This document shows positions 1 to 5,509 of a stretch of DNA of 8,363 nt, in pieces (positions within the stretch are counted from its first letter, which is position 1; each line of letters starts with the position of its first letter). A program made the position numbers and the translations under genes. The stretch spans positions 1 to 8,363 of the forward strand of contig JAUYBK010000213.1 of NCBI GenBank assembly GCA_030693105.1, written 5' to 3'. The DNA is from Methanobacteriaceae archaeon. GTDB lineage: Archaea; Methanobacteriota; Methanobacteria; Methanobacteriales; Methanobacteriaceae. The notes beneath the pieces were generated by a model that was not told the DNA's origin, did no database searches, and was given only the letters and a program-made list of their open reading frames with translations.

Positions 1-58
1 AGGGCCCATATTCTGCACCATTAAAGGTAAAATCACCGAATAGATCTTTGATTTTCAT
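1..58 (-). CDS. Start of an unrecognised gene, cut by the window edge
   Basis: Reading the minus strand from the ATG at 58 gives 19 open codons, MKIKDLFGDFTFNGAEYGP, running off the window. I do not recognise the family and assign no function. Support comes from the protein-like composition and from an exact archaeal box A (TTTATATA) at 118-111 on the same strand, which would start transcription near 88-90 and leave a leader of about 30 nt. No Shine-Dalgarno match precedes the ATG. A TTG lies in frame 11 codons upstream, but ATG is preferred. The gene diverges from ribK. With only 19 codons visible, chance openness cannot be excluded. Confidence 0.5.
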   Translation of the reverse strand, partial: MKIKDLFGDFTFNGAEYGP

Positions 59-110
59 GGGATTAATTTGTTTTTTTAGTCGGTGCGGCAAAAGGTTAAT
101 TAAAGGGAGA

Positions 111-118
111 TATATAAA
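111..118 (-). promoter_or_regulatory. TATA box for the leftward partial gene
   Basis: On the minus strand these bases read TTTATATA, the consensus archaeal box A. A start about 25 nt downstream would fall near 88-90, about 30 nt before the ATG at 58. No clear BRE is visible upstream. Confidence 0.5.
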
Positions 119-239
119 GCATGCCACCATTTCATCACTGGCACCCCGACAACAGATTATTTAAAAAGTGTCTGGAACCAGTTATAAATGACCGACATAA
201 TTTTAAGAGATTTAATATCCCTTAGAACATCTTTAAGAT

Positions 240-250
240 TGTTATATCCT
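240..250 (+). promoter_or_regulatory. Probable ribK-ribB promoter element
   Basis: The bases TGTTATATCCT contain a TATA-like core (242-247). The predicted start is near 271, giving a leader of about 47 nt that carries the ribK ribosome binding site. The identical 11 bases occur on the minus strand at 4507-4497 upstream of gatA, at a similar distance from its start codon, which makes a promoter role more likely. The A+T-rich 252-265 stretch is an alternative. Confidence 0.4.
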
Positions 251-317
251 GCTAAATTAAAAACCAACAAGGTTAAATCATTAATGGTTAGTTGATGAGT
301 TAAAAAGTGTGATTTGA

Positions 318-692
318 ATGGAAATCCAAGGAAAAGTAATTTCTGGCGCCCACGAAGGCCAGTATTTCATGTCTTTAGACGTTTATCGCGGCCAATTTAG
401 GGAAAAAATTGGATTTGAACCGTTTCCTGGCACCTTAAACTTAGAAATTAATGAAGAGGACGTAAACCAAATACAACAATTAAAAGGACAAATGAAAAGC
501 GTAACCGGACAAGGGAAGTTTGGAGACGTTAAAGTACTTCCTGCGCTGCTCAACCGGAAAGTGGAGGGGGCACTGGTATTTCCAGAGAAAACCCACCATC
601 GCCCAGAAATTTTAGAATTCGTGGCCTCCCAAAACCTGCGAAAATTACTCCAGCTTCAGGATGGAGACCAAACCATCCTGGAAATAAAGTAA
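318..692 (+). CDS. ribK: CTP-dependent riboflavin kinase (archaeal RibK)
   Basis: Phosphorylates riboflavin to FMN in the cytoplasm using CTP rather than ATP, the archaeal solution to this step. At 124 residues it is the single-domain form, close in length to the Methanocaldococcus jannaschii enzyme MJ0056. Visible family motifs are the glycine-rich GAHEGQYFMSL near residues 10-20, GFEPFPGTLNL at 32-42, where Thr39 and Asn41 match the Mg-CTP ligands Thr43/Asn45 of MJ0056, FGDVKVLP at 68-75, and GALVFPEKTHH at 84-94. The N-terminal winged-helix domain of the RbkR regulator-kinase fusions is absent, so this protein should be an enzyme only. The start is supported by GTGAT at 309-313, four bases before the ATG. 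ribB follows after 53 bp with no oligo-T run, so cotranscription is likely. Confidence 0.95.
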   Translation: MEIQGKVISGAHEGQYFMSLDVYRGQFREKIGFEPFPGTLNLEINEEDVNQIQQLKGQMKSVTGQGKFGDVKVLPALLNRKVEGALVFPEKTHHRPEILEFVASQNLRKLLQLQDGDQTILEIK

Positions 693-745
693 GTAAATTA
701 AACTAACACCAAAAAATTATTAAATCAATATTAAGAGTTGATAAG

Positions 746-1426
746 ATGATAAAAGAAGCATTAAAGGCTTATAAAAAGGGAGAAATTGTTTTAATCTTCG
801 ACGACGACAACCGGGAACGAGAAACCGACATGATCGTGGCCGGAGAATTCATAACTCCACAACAAATTGCTCAGATGAGAAACTACGCCGGAGGACTTCT
901 CTGTATCCCTATGTCTGCGGCTGTATCCGATGATCTGGGAGTTCCATTCATGACAGACATCATGGAAGCAGCCAGCAGCAAATATCCAGTGCTGAAGGAG
1001 CTATCACCTACTGACATACCTTACGACGAAAAATCCGCATTTTCTATTACGGTAAACCACCGGAAAACTTTCACCGGCATAACCGACAACGACCGGGCCC
1101 TGACTATAAACGAACTGGCTAAGCTGGCTAAAAACAGCCAAGGGAAAAATTTTGGTAAGTATTTCCGATCTCCAGGACACGTCACTCTGCTCAGAGCAGC
1201 GGAAGGATTGTTACTCAAGAGAAAAGGACACACCGAGATGAGCGTGGCGCTGGCCGAGATGTGTGATCTCACCCAAGTAGCAGTCTGTTGTGAAATGATG
1301 GACGATAAAACCGGTAACTCTTTACCCACTGACGAAGTGGAAAAATATGCACAACAAGAGGGATTGGTTTTTTTGAGTGGTGCTGAAGTTATTGAAGCCT
1401 ACCAGGAATTTAAAACCCATCCCTAA
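746..1426 (+). CDS. ribB: 3,4-dihydroxy-2-butanone 4-phosphate synthase
   Basis: Converts D-ribulose 5-phosphate to L-3,4-dihydroxy-2-butanone 4-phosphate plus formate, supplying the four-carbon unit of riboflavin. At 226 residues it is the stand-alone form, not fused to GTP cyclohydrolase II. The acidic metal/substrate loop DDDNRERETD lies at 19-28, TGITDNDRA at 110-118, RSPGHVTLLR at 141-150 and GHTEMSV at 161-167. His162 and Glu183 (in CCEMM) have the same 21-residue spacing as the metal-binding His164/Glu185 of the M. jannaschii enzyme. Second gene of a probable ribK-ribB unit. Only a weak GTTGAT match (737-742) precedes the ATG, suggesting coupling to the ribK message. It converges on the next gene with 12 bp between stop codons. 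Confidence 0.95.
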   Translation: MIKEALKAYKKGEIVLIFDDDNRERETDMIVAGEFITPQQIAQMRNYAGGLLCIPMSAAVSDDLGVPFMTDIMEAASSKYPVLKELSPTDIPYDEKSAFSITVNHRKTFTGITDNDRALTINELAKLAKNSQGKNFGKYFRSPGHVTLLRAAEGLLLKRKGHTEMSVALAEMCDLTQVAVCCEMMDDKTGNSLPTDEVEKYAQQEGLVFLSGAEVIEAYQEFKTHP

Positions 1427-1444
1427 CTTTTTATTTTATTATTT
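1427..1444 (+). terminator. Oligo-T terminator after ribB
   Basis: Directly after the ribB stop come five T (1428-1432), four T (1434-1437) and a further T-rich tail, the usual form of a hairpin-independent archaeal terminator. It overlaps the last codons of the convergent gene. The minus strand here is A-rich, so it does not serve the opposite gene. Confidence 0.5.
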
Positions 1445-2944
1445 ATCAGACCAATTTTTTTGAAATTTACTTAAAATATCCGGATAGGACATGTATCCTT
1501 TAAAATCAGGAATTTCAGCCAGCTCGAGAAATTCTTCCGGGTTTAAATATTTTTCAACTGTTTCCATGGCTTTAGAGCAGAAGTCTTCCAGTTTGATCTC
1601 CACTTCCGGGGTTCCCCCGCGGAGTTCCATTATCACTTTAGGAACGGACCTTAACATATCCAATCCGATTCCATCTAAATAAATAGATGCTGCCTGGGCT
1701 ATTTTCTCGTCGTAGACCTTGTTCAGGATAACTCCCCTGGTATTGATGCCCAGTTTTTGCATCATCATCACGTGAGCCGCCAGGTCCAGGGCCGCGGTTT
1801 CAATTCCTCCCTTATTACACCCTGATACTAATACCACAGGGATATCTGCTGATTTTGCTATTTCGGCGGCAGAGAAAGGAATTTTTTCGTTTAACAGTCC
1901 GGTGAAGATGCTCATAACACCTTCAATGAGGACCAGATGATAATTTTTTGTTTTAAGGTCTTCTAATATTTGGGGAAGGTCTTTCCATCCCAACCCCCCA
2001 ATACGGATGGATGAAAATGGTTCCATGTTCTCTTTGTTTAAGTAAAGCGACGGCACCAGGTCCCTTACATCAGGCCCGACTTTAAGCACCGCGACCCGAT
2101 AACCCCGTTTACGTAGCGCTCCCACCAAACCCGTGTTTAAAAAGGTTTTACCCGAGTCAGAACCTGTGCTGGCAATCATTAGCGCAGGAGGGATTTCTGG
2201 AGATTCGATATCAAGATAATTTGCGTTTAACCCAGTTTTTATCCCTATTTCTCCCTTAATTTTCCTTAATAATCTCTGATTGTCATTTGTAATTTGCTGG
2301 ATGTCTTCTGGGGAAGCATCTAAATAGTGGAGGATGTTGCTACGGAGTGCATGATTTTCATCGAGAGCCGCGTGGACCATGGTCCCCACCACATTTCCGT
2401 CATCGTTTTTAACTCCCGAAAGCACTTTTCGGGGGTTATCTGTATAGTCTGTCCTTTTTATCCAGGAATACATTAAAGGTGGGGCTTCTCCACGGATTTC
2501 TCCATAGGTGTGACAGTGAAAGCCAGTTATGTGCTGGCCCACCAATCCACCGGTGAGAGAGGACTCATTCACAATCACTGCTTCCACCCGGTCATTACTT
2601 ATCATGGGGTGGAAAGTAACGTCTAGAAGACCCAATCCCTCTTTTTCAATGGGACAGGGAGATCTTCTTCCTATGTCAGTTTTTTCTGCTAAAAGCTGGA
2701 ATCCGGAACACATCCCCAGTACGAAAGAGCCTTCAAGAGCCATTTTTTTAATTTCTCGCCCCATATCCATAGTTACACTATCAGATTCTATGATACTGCC
2801 GCCGGGAATGATCAGGCCGTCTAAAACTTGGTGTGCAGGTTTACCCTGGACCATCCCGTTTTCTTTTACAAGATGGGTGGGTAATCCTCCAAAATTTTCA
2901 AACACCGGCAGTGCCCCTTTGACGTATAAAAAACCGATTTTCAT
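1439..2944 (-). CDS. CobB/CobQ-like glutamine amidotransferase with reversed domain order
   Basis: A 501-residue fusion of two domains found in corrinoid amide synthases. The N-terminal part (about 1-210) is a class I glutaminase: LIIPGGS at 44-50, nucleophile Cys79 in GMCSGFQLL, GFHCHTYGEI at 141-150, and His191 in GTMVHAALDEN, resembling the C-terminal CbiP/CobQ glutaminase. The C-terminal part (about 253-450) is a dethiobiotin-synthetase-like ATPase: Walker A STGSDSGKT at 259-267, KVGPDVRD at 288-295, IEGVMSIFTG at 340-349, GVILNKV at 404-410. CobB, CobQ and CfbB have the opposite order. Inferred role: ATP- and glutamine-dependent amidation of an unidentified carboxylate; homology does not make it a cobalamin enzyme. 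No ribosome binding site precedes the ATG, but a TATA-like box sits about 33 bp upstream, suggesting a near-leaderless message. Fold assignment is firm; substrate unknown. Confidence 0.85.
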   Translation of the reverse strand: MKIGFLYVKGALPVFENFGGLPTHLVKENGMVQGKPAHQVLDGLIIPGGSIIESDSVTMDMGREIKKMALEGSFVLGMCSGFQLLAEKTDIGRRSPCPIEKEGLGLLDVTFHPMISNDRVEAVIVNESSLTGGLVGQHITGFHCHTYGEIRGEAPPLMYSWIKRTDYTDNPRKVLSGVKNDDGNVVGTMVHAALDENHALRSNILHYLDASPEDIQQITNDNQRLLRKIKGEIGIKTGLNANYLDIESPEIPPALMIASTGSDSGKTFLNTGLVGALRKRGYRVAVLKVGPDVRDLVPSLYLNKENMEPFSSIRIGGLGWKDLPQILEDLKTKNYHLVLIEGVMSIFTGLLNEKIPFSAAEIAKSADIPVVLVSGCNKGGIETAALDLAAHVMMMQKLGINTRGVILNKVYDEKIAQAASIYLDGIGLDMLRSVPKVIMELRGGTPEVEIKLEDFCSKAMETVEKYLNPEEFLELAEIPDFKGYMSYPDILSKFQKNWSDK

Positions 2945-2972
2945 ATGTTTTTATCTTGGTGTGAGGTGTTTG

Positions 2973-2982
2973 ATAAATATTT
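2973..2982 (-). promoter_or_regulatory. TATA-like box of the amidotransferase gene
   Basis: The minus strand reads AAATATTTAT here. Its centre is about 33 bp upstream of the ATG, placing the transcript start only a few bases before the codon. This agrees with the missing ribosome binding site and suggests the gene is transcribed separately from gatA. Confidence 0.4.
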
Positions 2983-3029
2983 TGTTCAAAGGTCCTGGCG
3001 AAAGCAAACAGCCATTAATTAGAATTCAA

Positions 3030-3045
3030 TAAAAAAAAATAATAA
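3030..3045 (-). terminator. Oligo-T terminator after gatA
   Basis: Just past the gatA stop the minus strand reads ATTATT followed by nine consecutive T (3039-3031), a strong archaeal oligo-T terminator. It separates gatA from the amidotransferase gene 101 bp downstream. Confidence 0.65.
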
Positions 3046-4422
3046 TTAGAGGTTTTTTTCCACAAAAGATAATAACTGGATTATCTTCACATCTTCCTGT
3101 GGTTTGGCCTGGATTTGCATACCTACCGGCACTCCTTTAACATCCCCCGCCGGAATGCTGGCGGCAGGTATTCCAGCCAGGTTGGCAATGACCGTTAGAA
3201 CGTCATAGGCATACATTTCCATAGGGTCCAGGTGAGTACCAACTTGGTGAGGTAGTTTTGGAACTGTAGGTCCTATTAACACGTCCACGTCTTTTAATAA
3301 ACTTTTTATTTCTTTTCGAATGAGAGAACGGGCCTGTAATGCTTTTTTATAGTATTTTCCACTGTACTCCTTCTGACTGATGTAGGAGCCCATATGGATC
3401 CTTCGGAGTACTTCCTCTCCACACACTTCTTCTATGCGGTGGCCATATTTTCGGCCGTCATATTTTCGGGTGGCCGAGAAAAACTCCACGTAGTTTATCA
3501 AGTAGTAAGTAGGTAGGCATAAATCCAAATACTCAAAGCTTAATTCAACTAGTTGTGCCCCTGACTCCTCTAATTGAAGAAGGCGATCTTCAATAATTTT
3601 AACTATAGGTCCATCGGACACGTCAAAAAACTCCTTCACTACCCCCACCTTCATACCTTTAAGTCGTTCTTTCTGATCTTGCACTTCTCGGGTGAAGTTC
3701 GGGACCTGCCAATCCAGAGTGGTGCATTCGGTAGGGTCCAGTCCCACTATAACATCCAGCATTAGTCCCATCCCCCCCGCATCAGAGGCAAATGGCCCAA
3801 TCTGGTCAAAGCTCATGGCCAAATCCAGAAGTCCCTGGCGGGAAACAGCCCCATATGTGGGTTTGAATCCCATAACTCCACAGTGAGACGCGGGGTTTCT
3901 TATGGATCCCCCGGTATCAGACCCTAAGGCCAAATCACACATCCCGGCTGCCACGGCTGCTGCACTCCCCCCACTGGATCCGCCCGGTATTAAACCAGGA
4001 GCAGCCGGGTTATGGGTGGGGCCAAAACAAGAAGTTTCGGTGGAACTACCTGCCGCGAATTCATCCATGTTGGTGACGCCTAAAATAATACCATCTTCTT
4101 CTTTAATTTTCTTTACCACCGTGGCGTCGTAACTGCCCAGATAGTTTTTCAGAGTAGGAGATGCTGCCGTGATATGGAAATCTTCCACGTTTATGTTGCT
4201 TTTTATTCCCACCACCAGACCCGCCAGTCTACCAACTTTTTTTCCATTTTTTATTTTAAAGTCAATTTCTCGGGCTTTTTGGTGGGCCTGTTCTTGGTTA
4301 GTTTCTAAAAAAGCGTTTATATCCAGGTTATTCCTAGTTATGACGTTACAAAATTCTGCCAGGTTATCGGCTGCCTTTATTTCTTGATTTTTGATGAGTT
4401 GGGATTTTTCCAGAAGTTTCAT
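3046..4422 (-). CDS. gatA: Aspartyl/glutamyl-tRNA amidotransferase subunit A (GatA)
   Basis: Glutaminase subunit of cytoplasmic GatCAB. It releases ammonia from glutamine for conversion of Asp-tRNA(Asn) to Asn-tRNA(Asn); in archaea the Glu-tRNA(Gln) reaction is normally done by GatDE. The 458 residues match the usual GatA length. The amidase-signature triad is intact: Lys74 in GIKSNI, cis-Ser149 in PGGSSGGSAAAVAAG and nucleophile Ser173 in GSDTGGSIRNPA, with spacings of 75 and 24 as in fatty acid amide hydrolase. GatA-type features include NMDEFAAGSSTETS (118-131), the YDGRKYGHR segment (321-329) and VPVGMQIQ near the end. AGGTGG at 4432-4427, four bases before the ATG, fixes the start. gatB and gatC are not nearby, normal for scattered archaeal gat genes. 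A general amidase is the alternative, but the GatA motifs argue against it. Confidence 0.93.
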   Translation of the reverse strand: MKLLEKSQLIKNQEIKAADNLAEFCNVITRNNLDINAFLETNQEQAHQKAREIDFKIKNGKKVGRLAGLVVGIKSNINVEDFHITAASPTLKNYLGSYDATVVKKIKEEDGIILGVTNMDEFAAGSSTETSCFGPTHNPAAPGLIPGGSSGGSAAAVAAGMCDLALGSDTGGSIRNPASHCGVMGFKPTYGAVSRQGLLDLAMSFDQIGPFASDAGGMGLMLDVIVGLDPTECTTLDWQVPNFTREVQDQKERLKGMKVGVVKEFFDVSDGPIVKIIEDRLLQLEESGAQLVELSFEYLDLCLPTYYLINYVEFFSATRKYDGRKYGHRIEEVCGEEVLRRIHMGSYISQKEYSGKYYKKALQARSLIRKEIKSLLKDVDVLIGPTVPKLPHQVGTHLDPMEMYAYDVLTVIANLAGIPAASIPAGDVKGVPVGMQIQAKPQEDVKIIQLLSFVEKNL

Positions 4423-4426
4423 AATG

Positions 4427-4432
4427 CCACCT
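4427..4432 (-). promoter_or_regulatory. Ribosome binding site of gatA
   Basis: The minus strand reads AGGTGG four bases before the gatA ATG, the best Shine-Dalgarno match among the long genes here. It decides the start and contrasts with the leaderless-looking neighbours. Confidence 0.7.
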
Positions 4433-4496
4433 GAATTATCTCATAATAATAGAAAAATGTTAACTTGAAAATCTTGCTTTATTGTTTCACCTAAAT

Positions 4497-4507
4497 AGGA
4501 TATAACA
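4497..4507 (-). promoter_or_regulatory. Probable gatA promoter element
   Basis: The minus strand reads TGTTATATCCT, identical to 240-250 upstream of ribK. The TATA-like core predicts a start near 4476 and a leader of about 54 nt carrying the ribosome binding site. An A+T stretch at 4440-4452 is a weaker alternative because it would start transcription at about the ATG and exclude the ribosome binding site. Confidence 0.4.
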
Positions 4508-4559
4508 GTATGCTCAGGCCCGCCTCAGTCGTGATTAACTAATACAATTATAGTTTAAA

Positions 4560-4583
4560 TTGCTAATTTGGGCCTATTAGCAA
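4560..4583 (-). terminator. Hairpin over the stop codon of the DUF1624 gene
   Basis: TTGCTAAT (4560-4567) and ATTAGCAA (4576-4583) form a perfect 8-bp stem with an 8-nt loop spanning the stop codon at 4579-4577. The minus strand beyond it is A+T-rich but has no long T run, so this may be a terminator or a 3'-end stabilising structure. Confidence 0.35.
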
Positions 4584-5344
4584 AATAAACGACTTAAATC
4601 AACTACTCCCGCCAAGTACAGGGCCATTATAAGGATCGGTTGGTGTATCAGGTAAATGAAAAGTGAATGACGACCCAGAAAAGATGATAGTTTTATTATT
4701 TTATGGCTAGAAAGTTCGGGCCACCGGAACTGCCTTTCGTAATTGGCATAAAGGGTGTTTCCTAAAAAAAGCCCAATTGAAACAACCCCCAACCAGGGGA
4801 GCAGCGGAAAGTAATCTACCGTAGTAAATCCCGAAGGTTTCAAACCAATCCATAGAAACCAGGGCTCCGAAAAGTAAAATTGAGTTGTAAAAATTCCCAA
4901 ACCAAGTAATACCCCACCTAAGCTTAAGTTCAAATATTTTTTATCTAAAAATGGATATTCCAGGATTATAGCCAGCCCTATGAAGTGCAGTACCCCAAAA
5001 ACTATGAAGTCTGCCGGTATGAAAACCCAGGTAACCAGGGTGATGAGTAGCCCCAGTGCAAATAGTTTAGAACCCCTCTTAAGGTATTTTTTAAACATAG
5101 ATGTATTACTAAATCCTTTATTTCTGATTTTGGTTCGACTGTGGCTCAAACTAAGAGAAATCCCCACCACCAAGATAAATATGAAAGCCGTGCTCCGGGC
5201 AAAAATCCAGATTAAAGGAGAGTTCAAGTTGACCGGAAAAATTCCAAAGTAGTGCAGATCAAAAAAGAAGTGGTAAGCCACCATTAAAATTATGGCCACT
5301 CCGCGCAGGGTGTCTATCTCCCAGAATCGCTGGTCTAAGTTCAT
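4577..5344 (-). CDS. DUF1624 membrane protein, heparan N-acetyltransferase-like
   Basis: An integral membrane protein of 255 residues with about seven predicted helices (roughly 12-32, 44-66, 91-110, 112-131, 140-157, 180-197 and 222-247). The N-terminal signature RFWEIDTLRGVAIILM followed by His25 and FFFDL is typical of DUF1624 (heparan-alpha-glucosaminide N-acetyltransferase catalytic domain), as are VGISLSLS (60-67), GVLHFIGLA (117-125), FPLLPWLGV (179-187) and GRHSLFIYLIHQPIL (224-238). Relatives move acyl groups across a membrane onto sugars or other surface molecules, His being a likely catalytic residue. The donor and acceptor here are unknown; a cell-surface or lipid glycan is a guess. 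No ribosome binding site precedes the ATG, but the protein begins exactly where the family motif does. Divergent from the alanine dehydrogenase-like gene across a 165-bp spacer with symmetric sites. Confidence 0.82.
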   Translation of the reverse strand: MNLDQRFWEIDTLRGVAIILMVAYHFFFDLHYFGIFPVNLNSPLIWIFARSTAFIFILVVGISLSLSHSRTKIRNKGFSNTSMFKKYLKRGSKLFALGLLITLVTWVFIPADFIVFGVLHFIGLAIILEYPFLDKKYLNLSLGGVLLGLGIFTTQFYFSEPWFLWIGLKPSGFTTVDYFPLLPWLGVVSIGLFLGNTLYANYERQFRWPELSSHKIIKLSSFLGRHSLFIYLIHQPILIMALYLAGVVDLSRLFC

Positions 5345-5379
5345 GAGAAAATGTCTTTAGAATTTTTTTCTTATGATGA

Positions 5380-5391
5380 ATTAGATCTAAT
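5380..5391. promoter_or_regulatory. 12-bp perfect palindrome in the divergent spacer
   Basis: ATTAGATCTAAT is its own reverse complement. It lies 36-47 bp upstream of the DUF1624 gene start, between a weak minus-strand TATA-like stretch (about 5396-5406) and the expected transcript start, where a repressor could bind. Function is inferred only. Confidence 0.3.
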
Positions 5392-5407
5392 CTGGTAAAT
5401 TATCTTA

Positions 5408-5429
5408 TTTCTCAAAATTTTCTCAAAAT
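5408..5429. repeat. Two back-to-back 11-bp repeats
   Basis: TTTCTCAAAAT occurs at 5408-5418 and again, with no gap, at 5419-5429. The period is about one helical turn, so two protein molecules could bind the same face of the DNA. It lies in the spacer between divergent genes, about 43 bp left of the palindrome at 5472. An operator is possible; replication slippage is the simple alternative. Confidence 0.45.
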
Positions 5430-5471
5430 GTGTTTTAACATACACCAGTAGTAAAAATTAAGTAGAGTTTA

Positions 5472-5485
5472 ACTTTAATTAAAGT
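5472..5485. promoter_or_regulatory. 14-bp palindrome at the alanine dehydrogenase-like promoter
   Basis: ACTTTAATTAAAGT is a perfect palindrome whose TTTAATTA core can serve as the TATA box of the gene starting at 5510. From it transcription would start a few bases before the ATG, matching the missing ribosome binding site. A symmetric protein site over the TATA box would give repression by occlusion; this is inferred. Confidence 0.35.
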
Positions 5486-5509
5486 CAGAATTATACTTTA
5501 AGACCCACC

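Noticed and set aside
79..150. Partial complementarity between GTCGGTGC (79-86) and GCACCCCGAC (141-150), suggesting a structured RNA.
   Set aside because: The match is interrupted by a bulge, the arms are 54 bases apart, and the arms fall on both sides of the leftward TATA box, so no single transcript is expected to contain both from that promoter.
121..225. A 34-codon frame on the plus strand between the leftward gene and ribK, starting MPPFHHWHPD.
   Set aside because: The nearest purine-rich stretch is about 11 bases away from the ATG, no TATA box faces it at a fitting distance, and its start lies beside the leftward gene's promoter. A frame this short is expected by chance.
1021..1329. 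Minus-strand open frame inside ribB.
   Set aside because: ribB carries all family motifs through this stretch; the opposite frame has no ribosome binding site or recognisable domain.
2529..3032. Long plus-strand open frame antisense to the amidotransferase gene.
   Set aside because: It is a shadow of the strongly supported minus-strand gene; it has no recognisable motif and its composition follows the reversed codons.
4512..4531. GC-rich patch with CTCAG repeated, in the gatA upstream spacer.
   Set aside because: The repeat is only 5 bp and direct; no stable stem, tRNA or insertion-sequence end can be built from it.
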